A stretch of 64,000 nt of DNA. It comes from a bacterium. GTDB lineage: Bacteria; SZUA-182; DTGQ01. The notes beneath the pieces were generated by a model. The model was not told the DNA's origin and made no database searches. It saw nothing but the letters and a program-made list of their open reading frames with translations. The stretch covers positions 35,780 to 99,779 of the forward strand of contig JAILZY010000004.1 in the NCBI GenBank assembly GCA_023512255.1. The letters are read 5' to 3'. The position numbers were made by a program, and so were the translations under genes. Below, one piece after another: positions 17,433 to 27,754 of the stretch; position 1 is the stretch's first letter, and the number at the start of each line of letters is the position of its first letter.

Positions 17433-17962
17433 ACACTGCCAATAAATTGACGGTCTTTAGGATTATATTGATCCCCTTTTTTGTCATTCTCCTGATTTAT
17501 CGTTATACGAGCGCTGCCCTGTTAATTTTTGGCTTAGCAAGCATAACTGATGCCATGGATGGGTTTATTGCTCGCCGATGGAATCAAAAAACCCGGCTGG
17601 GGTCTTTTCTTGATCCTATGGCTGACAAGGCTATGCTGATCACCTCATTCATTACCCTGGCTATTTTGCATTTTTTGCCGGGTTGGTTGGCCGTGATCAC
17701 TATTTCCAGGGATCTTATCATTGTTCTTGGAGCCCTGATTGTTTACATTTTGACTGGAAACTTGAGTTTTTCGCCCACTTTTTTGGGAAAGATGACCACG
17801 ATGGTTCAGATCTTGACTATTCTGATTACCTTGTTAGGGCATCAATTTCAGAAAGTCAAGCTTTGCCTTCCGATATTTATCTGGCTGACCGCGATCATAA
17901 CTGCTGTTTCCGGTTTCCAGTATCTTTCGATCGGCATGGAAATGTTAAATGAATCATCATAA
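17417..17962 (+). CDS. pgsA: CDP-diacylglycerol-glycerol-3-phosphate 3-phosphatidyltransferase
   Basis: Makes phosphatidylglycerol phosphate from CDP-diacylglycerol in the inner membrane. The CDP-alcohol phosphotransferase motif is complete: DAMDGFIARRWNQKTRLGSFLDPMADK (DGxxARxxxxxxxxGxxxDxxxD). Multiple membrane helices follow over 181 residues, the family length. Typical opening NTANKLTVFRIILIPFFV. An in-frame ATG at 17429 is an equally good start. It overlaps both yidD and lnt, so the three form a translationally coupled membrane-biogenesis block. Confidence 0.93.
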   Translation: MAFKMNTANKLTVFRIILIPFFVILLIYRYTSAALLIFGLASITDAMDGFIARRWNQKTRLGSFLDPMADKAMLITSFITLAILHFLPGWLAVITISRDLIIVLGALIVYILTGNLSFSPTFLGKMTTMVQILTILITLLGHQFQKVKLCLPIFIWLTAIITAVSGFQYLSIGMEMLNESS

Positions 17963-19544
17963 GCTCTCGATCAAGCATATCTGCCTGGCTCTTCTGTCTG
18001 GCGGTTTGCTCACGCTGGCCTTTCCCCGGTTTAATATTTCGATCCTAGCCTGGATTGGTCTGGTGCCGCTGCTTTTTGCTCTGGAGCGGACATCCTCCCT
18101 GCGATCATCCTTTACTCTCGGATGGATTTGCGGCTTAGCCTATTTCGGGGGCACGCTGTATTGGATTGTTAACACTATGGCTGTCTATGGCCATATTCCC
18201 CTCTGGCAGAGCGTGCTCATTTCACTGGCGCTGGTGAGTTATCTATCTTTATACATTGGGGGTTTTGCTCTGGTATGGAACTGGCTCCGTCGGGGTTTTC
18301 CACCACTGGCCAGCCTGCTGATCGCGGGGCTGGCCTGGACATCTGTGGAATTTCTTCGGGCCCATGTCCTGACTGGTTTTCCGTGGTCTAGTCTAGGCTA
18401 CTCTCAGTATTCTCACTTGCAACTTATTCAGTTTGCAGACATTACCGGAATTTATGGCCTATCTTTTGTTATCAGTCTGGTCAATGGCGGTCTAGCCACT
18501 CTCCTTGAGAATCTTTTGGCTAAAATAACAAATGGACGGGCAACTCGTCTCGGCCCATCCTCCCTCATTTGGACCTGTGCTATTCTTATAGCTGTGATTG
18601 GTTTGGTTGAAAGCTACGGGGCATATAGATTGCATACTAGCCAGGGCAAATCGGCAGAAGGGGTTTTGAATATCGGCATCATCCAGGGCAATATTCCTCA
18701 GGAGGATAAGTGGAACCGGCAGCTTCAGGATATAGTCTATGGCGCCTATCAATCCCTGACTCTTTTGGCTGCCGAACAAAAGCCTGATTTGATCATCTGG
18801 CCTGAAACATCGGCTCCCTTTATCAATGAGCGCTACGGAGACTACCTTGAGCGTATCTCTCCCCTGGTTCAGAAGGCTGGTGTGGCTATGGTGGTTGGAA
18901 GTCCACGGATCGAGCGGGATGAGGCTACAGGAGAAGTCCAGCTTAGGAATAGTGCCTTTTTTCTTGCGCCTGATGGAAAGATTTTGGACTATTATGATAA
19001 AATACACTTGGTCCCATTTGGTGAATATCTCCCGCTGGGAGAGATTTTGTCCCATTTGGGATCTGTAGTTAATGAGGTCGGGGAGTTCAGTCCTGGTGAG
19101 CGCCACACTATTTTTCATCTCGATTGCTGGCGGTTTGGTTTGGTTATCTGTTACGAAGTGATCTTTCCCGACCTGTTTCGAGAATTTGCCCGGCAGGGGG
19201 TGAATTTTATGGTCAATATTACTAATGATGCCTGGTTTGATCGCAGCTCTGCTCCATATCAGCATTTTTCGATGGCTATCTTCCGGGCTATTGAAAATGG
19301 AATAAGTGTAGTCAGGGTGGCCAATACTGGTATTTCCGGTCTCATTGATCCGTGGGGGAGGGTTATTCTGGAGACACCGCTATTTCGCCGGCTAGCTCTG
19401 GTCAGGCCGCTGCCTCTCTTGAGAAGAGATACCTTTTATGTTCGGCATGGAGACCTTTTCGCTAGATCCTGCTTGGCTGCTTTGGGGCTTTTGCTGCTTC
19501 TGGGATACGGAAGAGCCTATCGAATGAAAAAAATGGAGGGATAG
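17949..19544 (+). CDS. lnt: Apolipoprotein N-acyltransferase
   Basis: Adds the third acyl chain to lipoproteins in the inner membrane of diderm bacteria. The N-terminal half is a set of membrane helices (ICLALLSGGLLTLAFPRFN..., TSVEFLRAHVLTGFPW), and the C-terminal half is a nitrilase domain with the Glu-Lys-Cys triad: WPETSAP (Glu), YYDKIHLVPFGEYLP (Lys) and LVICYEVIFPD (Cys). A final helix anchors the C terminus. 531 residues, full length. Overlaps pgsA by 14 bases. The several lipobox-bearing proteins in the window are expected substrates. Confidence 0.94.
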   Translation: MNHHKLSIKHICLALLSGGLLTLAFPRFNISILAWIGLVPLLFALERTSSLRSSFTLGWICGLAYFGGTLYWIVNTMAVYGHIPLWQSVLISLALVSYLSLYIGGFALVWNWLRRGFPPLASLLIAGLAWTSVEFLRAHVLTGFPWSSLGYSQYSHLQLIQFADITGIYGLSFVISLVNGGLATLLENLLAKITNGRATRLGPSSLIWTCAILIAVIGLVESYGAYRLHTSQGKSAEGVLNIGIIQGNIPQEDKWNRQLQDIVYGAYQSLTLLAAEQKPDLIIWPETSAPFINERYGDYLERISPLVQKAGVAMVVGSPRIERDEATGEVQLRNSAFFLAPDGKILDYYDKIHLVPFGEYLPLGEILSHLGSVVNEVGEFSPGERHTIFHLDCWRFGLVICYEVIFPDLFREFARQGVNFMVNITNDAWFDRSSAPYQHFSMAIFRAIENGISVVRVANTGISGLIDPWGRVILETPLFRRLALVRPLPLLRRDTFYVRHGDLFARSCLAALGLLLLLGYGRAYRMKKMEG

Positions 19545-19555
19545 AAGCTAACACT

Positions 19556-20678
19556 ATGTATGAGGAATACATTTCTGAGTATCAAAAATTAAAATTCAAG
19601 GTTGAAAATCTTCGAGGCTACCTTTGACCTTGAAGGGAAAAAGAAACGGCTGGAGGAGCTTGACCGGCAGATGGGAGCAGCCGATTTTTGGTCGAACAAC
19701 GAGACAGCCCAGGCAGTGATTCAGGAGCGATCCGCTCTCCTTGAGTGGATCGAAAAACTCACCCGGCAGGGGAAACACCTTGAGGAGCTTGAGGTAGCCA
19801 TTGAGCTAGGGCAGGAGAGTGATGATCAGTCGATAGCTGAGGAGGTTAGGAATCTGCTGAAAATACTCCAGGAGGAAGTAACTCAACTTGAAATTCAGGC
19901 TCTTCTTAGCGAAGAAGATGACCATCGGAGTGCTATCGTTTCCATTCACTCAGGAGCGGGGGGAACCGAATCCCAGGACTGGGCCGGAATGCTGCTTCGA
20001 ATGTATCTGCGCTGGGCGGAAAAGAGCGGGTTTAAGGTTCAGCAGGTCGATATTTTGCCCGGAAGTGAGGCTGGAATCAAGAGTGTTACCTTCATGGTTT
20101 ACGGGAAATACGCCTATGGGTTTTTGCGAGGAGAGGCAGGTGTCCATCGTCTGGTTAGAATCTCTCCCTTCGATGCCAACCGGCGCAGACACACCTCTTT
20201 CGCCTCAGTGGCTGTCTACCCGCAGATAGATGAAAATATTGAGGTTGAGATTGATGAAGCAGACCTTCGGATCGATACTTACCGCTCGAGCGGTGCTGGC
20301 GGACAGCATGTCAATGTTACTGACTCGGCGGTTCGAATTACCCATATCCCCACTGGCATTGTGGTTCAGTGTCAAAATGAGCGCTCTCAGCATCAGAACC
20401 GGGCCGTAGCCATGAACATTCTACGGGCTCGATTATACGAATTGCAGAAAGAGGAGCAGCAGAAAAAACGGGAAGCACTGGAAGAGGGCAAGCGAGAGAT
20501 TGCTTGGGGCAGCCAAATCCGATCTTATGTTTTTCAGCCGTATCAGCTGGTGAAAGATCATCGCACCAATCTGGAGATTGGGAATATCGAGGCGGTCATG
20601 GATGGAGAGATCGATCCCTTCATTCAGGCCTATCTCAGGCTTAAGGTGCAATCAGGAGGGGCACCTTCAAAATTATGA
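19556..20678 (+). CDS. prfB: Peptide chain release factor 2, with programmed +1 frameshift
   Basis: RF2 recognises UGA and UAA stop codons. Translation starts at ATG 19556 (MYEEYISEYQ...) and reaches an in-frame UGA at 19625-19627 after CTT; the site CGAGGCTACCTTTGAC matches the E. coli autoregulatory slip site (Shine-Dalgarno-like GAGG, CUU, UGA, C). Shifting +1 at CTT continues as GAC CTT GAA (…GYL-DLEGKKKRLEELD), giving about 373 residues. The main frame shows the codon-recognition tripeptide SPF (RISPFDANR) and the catalytic GGQ (SSGAGGQHVN). Low RF2 raises frameshifting and thus RF2 output. The end overlaps the next gene by four bases. Confidence 0.95.
19613..19628 (+). promoter_or_regulatory. 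prfB programmed +1 frameshift site
   Basis: CGAGGCTACCTTTGAC: an SD-like GAGG, four bases, the slippery CTT (19622-19624), the stop TGA (19625-19627) and a C in the following position, which makes UGA termination slow. It senses RF2 level. Confidence 0.9.
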
Positions 20679-21931
20679 ACATGCCATATGAGCTCATGAT
20701 TGGGCTGCGCTATTTGCGAGCCAAACGCAAGCAGACCGTGATTTCAGTGATTAGTATCATCTCGATTGCCGGTGTGGCCCTTGGGGTTATGGCTCTGATT
20801 ATCGTTTTGGCGGTCATGAGCGGTTTTGAAATGGATTTGCGGGATAAAATCCTTGGCACTAATTCACATATTGTTGTTTTGGACTACAATGGCCAGGGAA
20901 TTCAAAACCATAGCCAGCTTGTCTCTAAGATCGCTCAGGTGCCTGGGGTTCGCTCTTGTGCTCCCTTTATCTATGGTCAGGTTATGCTCTCCTCTAGCCG
21001 AAATGCTGTTGGGCTGGTGCTGCGTGGAGTTGATCCCGCCGAGGAGCTTCAGGTAACCGATCTTGCTCGAAATATTGTAGCCGGAGATCTGCGGCAACTA
21101 GAGGAGGCCTCCCTGTCGGGGGAGGAGAGCGAGCCGCGAATGGCTGGGATCGTTCTTGGGCAGGAGCTGGCCAGGGGGCTTGGAGTGTTTGTGGGGGATG
21201 TGATTACCGCTATCTCGCCGGTTGAGCGGATCTCGCCTATGGGGCTTGCCCCAAAATTTTTGCGCTTTAGGGTAGTGGCAATCTTTAATTCAGGGATGTA
21301 TGAATATGACAGCAGCCTGGCCTATGTTTCGATCAGGACTGCTCAGCGTCTATTTAATATGCAAAATCGGGTTACTGGCATTGAAGTCAAGGTTGATAAC
21401 ATCTTTCAAGCCCAGAAGGTCTCTGAGGAGATTCAGAAAGCTGTGGGCTTTCCCTACTGGACAAGGGATTGGATGGAGATGAACAAAAATCTTTTTTCAG
21501 CTTTAAAACTAGAGAAGCTGGCCATGTTTATTATTCTGGTGCTGATTATTCTGGTGGCGGCCTTCAATATTATCAGTACCTTGGTAATGATGGTCATGGA
21601 GAAGAATAAAGATATCGCCATCTTAAAGTCTATGGGAGCTACGGCCCGCAGCATTTTGTTGATTTTTATCACCGAGGGGTTAACCATCGGTCTGGTGGGG
21701 ACATTGCTCGGCTGTCTGGGTGGAACCCTGGCCTGCTGGATTGCCGATACCTATCAGTTGATTAAGCTTCAGGGAGATGTGTACTATATCAGCTATCTGC
21801 CCTTCAAGATGAAGGTGCTGGATATTGTTTTGGTATCCTGTTCTTCTCTACTGATTAGTTTCCTGGCAACCATATATCCGGCCTGGCAGGCGTCAAGGCT
21901 TGATCCAGTTGTAGCCTTGAGGTATGAATGA
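20675..21931 (+). CDS. LolC/LolE-family lipoprotein-releasing permease
   Basis: Inner-membrane subunit of the LolCDE transporter that releases outer-membrane lipoproteins. 418 residues in the MacB/FtsX layout: helix 1 (VISVISIISIAGVALGVMALIIVLAVMSGFE), a large periplasmic domain with KILGTNSHIVVLDYNG, then three helices (AMFIILVLIILVAAFNIISTLVMMVMEKNKDIAILKSMGA, ITEGLTIGLVGTLLGCLGG, and a final helix). Only one LolC/E gene is present, so it may act as a homodimer (often called LolF). ATG overlaps the stop of prfB, and the stop overlaps lolD. Confidence 0.92.
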   Translation: MNMPYELMIGLRYLRAKRKQTVISVISIISIAGVALGVMALIIVLAVMSGFEMDLRDKILGTNSHIVVLDYNGQGIQNHSQLVSKIAQVPGVRSCAPFIYGQVMLSSSRNAVGLVLRGVDPAEELQVTDLARNIVAGDLRQLEEASLSGEESEPRMAGIVLGQELARGLGVFVGDVITAISPVERISPMGLAPKFLRFRVVAIFNSGMYEYDSSLAYVSIRTAQRLFNMQNRVTGIEVKVDNIFQAQKVSEEIQKAVGFPYWTRDWMEMNKNLFSALKLEKLAMFIILVLIILVAAFNIISTLVMMVMEKNKDIAILKSMGATARSILLIFITEGLTIGLVGTLLGCLGGTLACWIADTYQLIKLQGDVYYISYLPFKMKVLDIVLVSCSSLLISFLATIYPAWQASRLDPVVALRYE

Positions 21932-22602
21932 CGCTGATCGAGGCTAGAGGCATTTATAAATCCTATATTAACGGCCGGGGTGAGCTGCGGGTTCTTGAGG
22001 ATATCACCCTTAAGGTCGAGCAGGGGAAAATTTTCAGCATTGTGGGCGCCTCAGGGGCAGGGAAAAGCACTCTTCTTCATATCTTAGGGGCTCTTGATCG
22101 CCCATCGAGGGGAGAGTTGTGGTATAATAATAGTAATTTATTTTCTCTCAGTGATCGGCAGCTAGCGCGGTTTAGGAATCAAAAGGTAGGGTTTGTTTTC
22201 CAATTCCATCATCTTTTGCCGGAATTCACTGCGCAGGAAAATGTCATGATGCCGATAATAATTAACAGGCAAAATCGTACTATGGCTGAGCTTAGGGCTC
22301 AGCAGTTATTGGCAGAGGTTGGATTGCAGGGCCGGGAACATCACAAACCGGGAGAGCTCTCCGGGGGGGAGCAGCAGCGAGTGGCTATTGCTCGGGCTCT
22401 TTCAAATCAACCTGAGTTGCTTTTAGCCGATGAGCCAACAGGAAACCTCGACTCAAAGACAAGCGAAAAGATCTATGCCTTGCTTCAGCAAATCAATCGA
22501 GAACATGGTGTTACGATAATCATGGTAACGCATAATGAGATTTTGGGAAGCAGGGCTGATTACTGCTTAAAATTATCCGATGGGAAATTACAATTTGTCT
22601 AA
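21928..22602 (+). CDS. lolD: Lipoprotein-releasing system ATP-binding protein
   Basis: ABC ATPase of 224 residues that powers LolC/E. Walker A GASGAGKSTLLH, Q-loop FVFQFHHLLPEFTAQENVMMP (typical of the LolD/MacB group), signature LSGGEQQRVAIARAL, Walker B LLLADEPTGNLD, and the switch histidine in IMVTHNE. ATG overlaps the stop of the permease gene (ATGA), so the two are coupled. It is followed by 259 bases without a gene before clpC. Confidence 0.95.
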   Translation: MTLIEARGIYKSYINGRGELRVLEDITLKVEQGKIFSIVGASGAGKSTLLHILGALDRPSRGELWYNNSNLFSLSDRQLARFRNQKVGFVFQFHHLLPEFTAQENVMMPIIINRQNRTMAELRAQQLLAEVGLQGREHHKPGELSGGEQQRVAIARALSNQPELLLADEPTGNLDSKTSEKIYALLQQINREHGVTIIMVTHNEILGSRADYCLKLSDGKLQFV

Positions 22603-22861
22603 TAGACCTCTCTTACAACTATTGCTTTCTGCCAGTTATACTGGCTATAAATAAATATGCTTTTAAGCTATAAGATTTAATTGAAATCAAATTGCTTTTA
22701 TCGTAGAATATAAATCGAAGAAGAGTTGTAAGTTGGGGAGAAGCCGAATATAGGTTGGGAAGACCCAAATATATTCGATAGAGGTTGGGGATTGAGTAAA
22801 AGAGGAGAAGTTTTTCTCTATGTATCATTAAACTCCTGAAAAAAGTGGCAGGGTTGTAAAA

Positions 22862-25300
22862 ATGTTTGAACGGTTTACTGAAAGAGCAAGAAGAACTATA
22901 GTCTTGGCTCGCGAAGAAGCGATAAGGTTAGGAAATCCATATCTGGGAACGGAGCACGTGCTCCTTGGACTGGTCAAAAAGGATGATAATACAGCCGCAA
23001 GGATTTTGAAGGAAAGCAACATTGAACTGGACGAGATTCGGTTCGAGGTTGAGCGGAGAATCACTAAGCAGACGCCCAGGCCAGAGATAGGAGAAATCCC
23101 ATTTACAGCCAGATCCAAAAAGGTGCTTGAGTTGGCTATTGATGAGGCAAAGTTGATGGGACATAACTATATCGGCACCGGGCATTTGCTTCTGGGACTG
23201 ATGCGGGAAGGTGAGGGAATCGGTGCTGGTGTGCTGGAGGATATGCGGCTTGACCTGGCCGAGGTGCGCAAGAAGGTTATGGAATATGCTAACGCTTCTA
23301 AGTACGACTTGAAAGAGGCTCCAAAGACTGAAACCTTGGATGAGTTTGGTCGGGACATCACCAAATTGGCCCGCAGTGGAAAGCTCGATCCGGTTATCGG
23401 CCGTGATGATGAAATCGAGCGAGTTATCCAAATCCTGAGCCGTCGGACCAAGAACAACCCAGCTCTGATCGGAGAGCCCGGGGTTGGGAAAACGGCAATT
23501 GTCGAGGGTTTGGCTCAACGGATCGTCGACAATTCCGTACCGCGGATTTTGGCCAACAAAAGGATTGTAACCTTAGACCTTGGGCTTTTGGTGGCTGGGA
23601 CCAAATATCGCGGTCAGTTTGAAGAAAGGCTCAAGGCCATTATGAAGGAAATTTCCCAGGCCGACAATATCATCCTCTTTATTGATGAGCTGCATACCCT
23701 GGTTGGGGCTGGAGCCGCTGAGGGCTCAATCGATGCTTCTAACATGTTAAAGCCTGCCCTGTCCAGAGGAGAGTTGCAGTGTATCGGGGCCACTACCCTG
23801 GGAGAATATCGAAAATATATCGAAAAGGACGGGGCTTTGGAGCGCAGGTTTCAAACAGTAATGGTCAACCCTCCGACTGTAGAGCAGACCATTCAGATTA
23901 TCAAGGGGCTGCAAAACCGGTATGAGGAGCATCACGGGGTTCACTACAGTGAGGAGGCCATTATTGAGGCTGTTCGGCTCTCCGACCGCTATATCACTGA
24001 CCGTTTTATGCCGGATAAGGCTATTGATGTGATTGACGAAGCTGGCTCTCGGGCCAGGGTCAACAGTACGGCTTTGCCTGCCGAGCTGAAGGAGATCAAA
24101 GCTAAGATCGAAGAGACTAAGCGGGAAAAAGAGACGGCTATCCGGGTTCAAGATTTTGAGAAAGCCGCTTCCCTGCGAGACATGGAAAGGAAAATGCGGC
24201 TTAAGTTTGAAACCCTAAGCAAGAAGTGGTTTGAACGGCAGAAGAAAGCCACCTTGACCGTAACGGCCGAGGATGTGGCCTATGTAGTCTCTAAATGGAC
24301 CGGTATTCCGCTCTTCAAGCTGGAAGAGAAAGAGTCAACCAGGCTGCTGCATATGGAAGATGAGCTGCGCAAGAAAATTATTGGTCAGGAGGAGGCTATT
24401 CAAGCCGTAGCTCGGGCTATAAAACGATCCCGGACCGGGGTCAAGAGTATCAGTCGGCCTATCGGCTCCTTTATCTTCCTTGGGCCTACCGGAGTGGGGA
24501 AGACAGAGCTGGCCAAGAGACTGGCTGAGCTGTTATTTGGTAAAGAAGATGCCATGATCCGGATCGATATGTCAGAGTATAGTGAGAAATTCTCGGTCTC
24601 CCGGCTGGTTGGTGCTCCCCCGGGCTATGTGGGCTATGAAGAGGGTGGACAGTTAACCGAGCGAGTGCGTAGGCGGCCCTATTCAGTGGTTTTGATTGAT
24701 GAGATTGAAAAAGCCAATCCCGAAATATTCAATATCTTGCTGCAGGTTTTGGATGAGGGACAGCTAACCGACAGTCATGGGCGACACGTGGATTTCAAGA
24801 ACACTGTTCTGATCATGACTTCTAATCTTGCGGCTCGAAACATCGAACAGAAAACAACTCTCGGTTTTCAGAAATCAGATGAGGTTTTCTCCTACAATCG
24901 GATGAAAGATATTATCATGGATGCCATGAAGAAGACCTTCAATCCAGAATTTTTAAATCGGATTGATGAAATTATTATCTTCCATCCTCTCAAGGAGGAA
25001 CATATTCGGAAAATCATGGGTTTAGCTATTCAGGAGCTGAACTGTCGGCTAGAGAGCAAAAAGCTCTCTATAGAGCTGAAGCCGGAAGCAGAAGAGTGGC
25101 TTTTGAAGAAAGGGTATCAACCCGATTATGGTGCTCGGCCAATTAAGCGGGTCATTCAGCGGTATATTGAAGATCCAATTTCGGAAGAGTTGCTGAAGGG
25201 AAATTTCAAGGAAGGGGATTCTATCCAGATTGGGGTTGAGAATGGAGAGATTACCTTCGTTAAGAAGAGCCCTCGGAAGGAACAACTTGTGCTACTCTAG
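22862..25300 (+). CDS. clpC: ATP-dependent Clp protease ATPase subunit ClpC
   Basis: Hsp100 unfoldase that feeds ClpP. 812 residues: two N-terminal Clp repeats (residues 1-150), AAA module 1 (Walker A GEPGVGKT, Walker [15 protein letters not shown]), a UVR/M-domain segment ([27 protein letters not shown]), AAA module 2 ([24 protein letters not shown]) and the C-terminal D2-small domain. The UVR motif with this length distinguishes ClpC from ClpB and ClpA. No ctsR or mcsAB genes accompany it, unlike in Firmicutes, so control must differ. Strong coding match throughout; the start ATG has only a weak GGCAGGG upstream. Confidence 0.96.
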   Translation: MFERFTERARRTIVLAREEAIRLGNPYLGTEHVLLGLVKKDDNTAARILKESNIELDEIRFEVERRITKQTPRPEIGEIPFTARSKKVLELAIDEAKLMGHNYIGTGHLLLGLMREGEGIGAGVLEDMRLDLAEVRKKVMEYANASKYDLKEAPKTETLDEFGRDITKLARSGKLDPVIGRDDEIERVIQILSRRTKNNPALIGEPGVGKTAIVEGLAQRIVDNSVPRILANKRIVTLDLGLLVAGTKYRGQFEERLKAIMKEISQADNIILFIDELHTLVGAGAAEGSIDASNMLKPALSRGELQCIGATTLGEYRKYIEKDGALERRFQTVMVNPPTVEQTIQIIKGLQNRYEEHHGVHYSEEAIIEAVRLSDRYITDRFMPDKAIDVIDEAGSRARVNSTALPAELKEIKAKIEETKREKETAIRVQDFEKAASLRDMERKMRLKFETLSKKWFERQKKATLTVTAEDVAYVVSKWTGIPLFKLEEKESTRLLHMEDELRKKIIGQEEAIQAVARAIKRSRTGVKSISRPIGSFIFLGPTGVGKTELAKRLAELLFGKEDAMIRIDMSEYSEKFSVSRLVGAPPGYVGYEEGGQLTERVRRRPYSVVLIDEIEKANPEIFNILLQVLDEGQLTDSHGRHVDFKNTVLIMTSNLAARNIEQKTTLGFQKSDEVFSYNRMKDIIMDAMKKTFNPEFLNRIDEIIIFHPLKEEHIRKIMGLAIQELNCRLESKKLSIELKPEAEEWLLKKGYQPDYGARPIKRVIQRYIEDPISEELLKGNFKEGDSIQIGVENGEITFVKKSPRKEQLVLL

Positions 25301-25389
25301 GAGCAAGCTTTTGATAGCTATACACTTTATGCAGGAGAGGGAAAGGTTGATTGTTGCCAGCCGCCCCCGAAATCTGGTAAAGTAGGGGC

Positions 25390-27651
25390 ATGCGAGTTCA
25401 GACTACAGTAGTTTTCCGGCTACTATTATGTGTGGCGGCTGGTCTTATCCTGGGAGCAGGATGGGAAGGCCTTGCTGTTAAGGAAATTAATATCCAAGGG
25501 AACCGGAAAATCGAGCGACAGGCTATCCTGCATAAAATTCAAACGAAAATTGGGCAACCATTTAGTCAGGGGAAGATTGACCAAGATATAAAAGCTATCT
25601 ATGCGATCGGATATTTTGAAAATATCAAGGTAGATGTCAAAGAAGTTGAAGGAGGCCTTTCAGTAACCTATATAGTTACTGAAAGGCCTTTAATTAAGAA
25701 AATCACCTTTTCTGGCAACAAAAAGATTAAGACCGAGACCCTTCAAGAGAAGATAGATCTGACGAGTGGAAGTATTCTAAATCCCTACCTGGTCAAAAAA
25801 AATGTCCAAGGCTTGACCCAGTTTTATAGAGATGAGGGCTATTATCTTGTTCAGATTAGCTACCGGACAGAGAAAATTTCCGAAGATCAGATCGAGCTAA
25901 TCTTTGATATTCAGGAAGGAAAAAAGGTTAAAATCCGCCAAGTAATCATTGAAGGCAACCGCAGCTATTCGGAAAAAGAGCTTAAGAAGGTTTTGAAAAC
26001 TAAAAAGCGCGGCCTCTTTTCCTTTATTACCTCATCAGGATATCTGAAAAAGGACGTCCTATCTCAGGATATCGACAGACTTGAGGATTTTTACCTAAAT
26101 CATGGCTTTATTCACGTTGCTATCGGGGAGCCGAAAGTTTCCTTTGATCCGCAAAAACAGGGGCTAACGATTACGATTCCTCTTTCGGAAGGCGATCAAT
26201 ACCGGATTGGAAAGATCAGGATAGAGGGGAACAAGGTCATTTCAACCAGCCAGATTTATCTGCAACTTAGGATCAGGGAAGGCGAGATCTTCAATCGGGC
26301 CAAGCTGCGCCAGGATGTGTCGGCTATTCAAGATCTATATGCCAATCAAGGGTATCTCTTTACCCATATCCTGCCGATGACCAATGAAATACCCGAAGAA
26401 AAAAAGGTTGATCTAACCCTTAAGATTGAAGAGGGAGGGTTGACCTACGTAAACCGGATCAAGATTTTGGGCAATGTCAAGACCAGGGATAAGGTTATCC
26501 GCCGAGAGATGGAAGTTCAGGAAGGGGATATTTTCCGCAGCCACAAGGTGCGGCAAAGCTATAATAACATCAACAACCTGGGATTCTTTGAGGAAGTCAA
26601 TCTCGATATTCAACCTGAGCCGGAGAAGAATAAGGTTGACTTATTGATTAAGGTCAAAGAGCGCATGACTGGCCAGATGAGCATCGGCGGAGGCTATAGC
26701 TCGGTGGATAACTTCGTCGGTACGGCTGAAATCAAGCAGGGGAATTTATTTGGGCTGGGCGAGCAACTATTTTTATCCGCCGAGATCTCCAGTAGGAGAA
26801 GCACCTACGATCTAGGTTTTACCGAGCCCTGGCTATTCGATATCCCTTTGAGCGCGGGATTTGATATCTACTATGTAGATAAGGAGTTTGATACCTTCAC
26901 CAAGACCTCGCGGGGAGGAGATCTTCGACTTGGCTATCCGGTGGCTGAGTATAGCCGGCTCTCCGGGACCTATCTCTATGAAAAGGTAAATATTAAAGTT
27001 GAGGATCCTAATTCGGCTTCGTATGACATCAGGGAAGCCGAGGGCAAATCCTCAACCAGCAGTCTTCGTCTGTCGCTGGCCAGAGATAGCCGAGACAACC
27101 GGATCAAACCTACCAGCGGCTCGCTAAACAGGATCTCGTTTCAATTTGCCGGTGGCTTTTTAGGAGGGAGTAATTACTTTACCAAGACCATCCTGGAAAG
27201 TGGCTGGCATTTTCCGATTTGGAAACAACTTGTTCTCTCCTTGCACGGCAAAATCGGCTATGCCGCCGGGTATGAGAGTCGGCCGCTGCCTGTGTTTGAG
27301 CGATTTTATGTCGGTGGGCTAGATACGGTGCGGGGATACCGCGACCGCTCCATCGGGCCTAAGGATGAGCGGGGAGATCCTGTGGGCGGGAATAAATTGG
27401 TGGTAACTAATGTGGAGTTTAATTTTCCCATCTATGATATTATTCGGGGGGTTATATTTTGGGATGCAGGAAATGTGTTTGTCGAGGGGGAGGAATTTTT
27501 TGACCAGCCTCTAAGGATGGGGGCAGGGCTGGGGGTTCGCTTTTTTACCCCTATTGGCCCCTTAAGGCTAGATTGGGGACGGGTGATAAACTATCGTCCT
27601 GAAGACAGAAGCCGCTCCCAGATTCATTTTGCTATTGGTACCTATTTTTAA
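25390..27651 (+). CDS. bamA: Outer membrane protein assembly factor BamA
   Basis: Inserts beta-barrel proteins into the outer membrane. A signal peptide (VFRLLLCVAAGLILGAGWEG) is followed by five POTRA repeats (about residues 25-420; e.g. VKEINIQGNRKIERQAI, IKKITFSGNKKIKTETL, YRIGKIRIEGNKVISTSQ, YVNRIKILGNVKTRDKV), then the 16-strand barrel with the conserved VRGYRDRSIGP loop and a terminal aromatic residue (…AIGTYF). 753 residues, family length. Upstream of skp and lpxD, the classic bamA-skp-lpxD order of diderm bacteria. Confidence 0.97.
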   Translation: MRVQTTVVFRLLLCVAAGLILGAGWEGLAVKEINIQGNRKIERQAILHKIQTKIGQPFSQGKIDQDIKAIYAIGYFENIKVDVKEVEGGLSVTYIVTERPLIKKITFSGNKKIKTETLQEKIDLTSGSILNPYLVKKNVQGLTQFYRDEGYYLVQISYRTEKISEDQIELIFDIQEGKKVKIRQVIIEGNRSYSEKELKKVLKTKKRGLFSFITSSGYLKKDVLSQDIDRLEDFYLNHGFIHVAIGEPKVSFDPQKQGLTITIPLSEGDQYRIGKIRIEGNKVISTSQIYLQLRIREGEIFNRAKLRQDVSAIQDLYANQGYLFTHILPMTNEIPEEKKVDLTLKIEEGGLTYVNRIKILGNVKTRDKVIRREMEVQEGDIFRSHKVRQSYNNINNLGFFEEVNLDIQPEPEKNKVDLLIKVKERMTGQMSIGGGYSSVDNFVGTAEIKQGNLFGLGEQLFLSAEISSRRSTYDLGFTEPWLFDIPLSAGFDIYYVDKEFDTFTKTSRGGDLRLGYPVAEYSRLSGTYLYEKVNIKVEDPNSASYDIREAEGKSSTSSLRLSLARDSRDNRIKPTSGSLNRISFQFAGGFLGGSNYFTKTILESGWHFPIWKQLVLSLHGKIGYAAGYESRPLPVFERFYVGGLDTVRGYRDRSIGPKDERGDPVGGNKLVVTNVEFNFPIYDIIRGVIFWDAGNVFVEGEEFFDQPLRMGAGLGVRFFTPIGPLRLDWGRVINYRPEDRSRSQIHFAIGTYF

Positions 27652-27754
27652 TTTCTTACAGTTTTTCATTTTTCTGGTTAACAGACAACCTTAAAGAAGG
27701 GAAGGGTGTGCTGTTACCGGAAGAAAAGATATAATCAGACAGGAGAACGAGAGA

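Noticed and set aside
18492-19265. 257-residue frame antisense to lnt
   Set aside because: Shadow of lnt, which has its full catalytic triad.
22928-23518. 196-residue frame antisense to clpC
   Set aside because: Shadow of a conserved gene.
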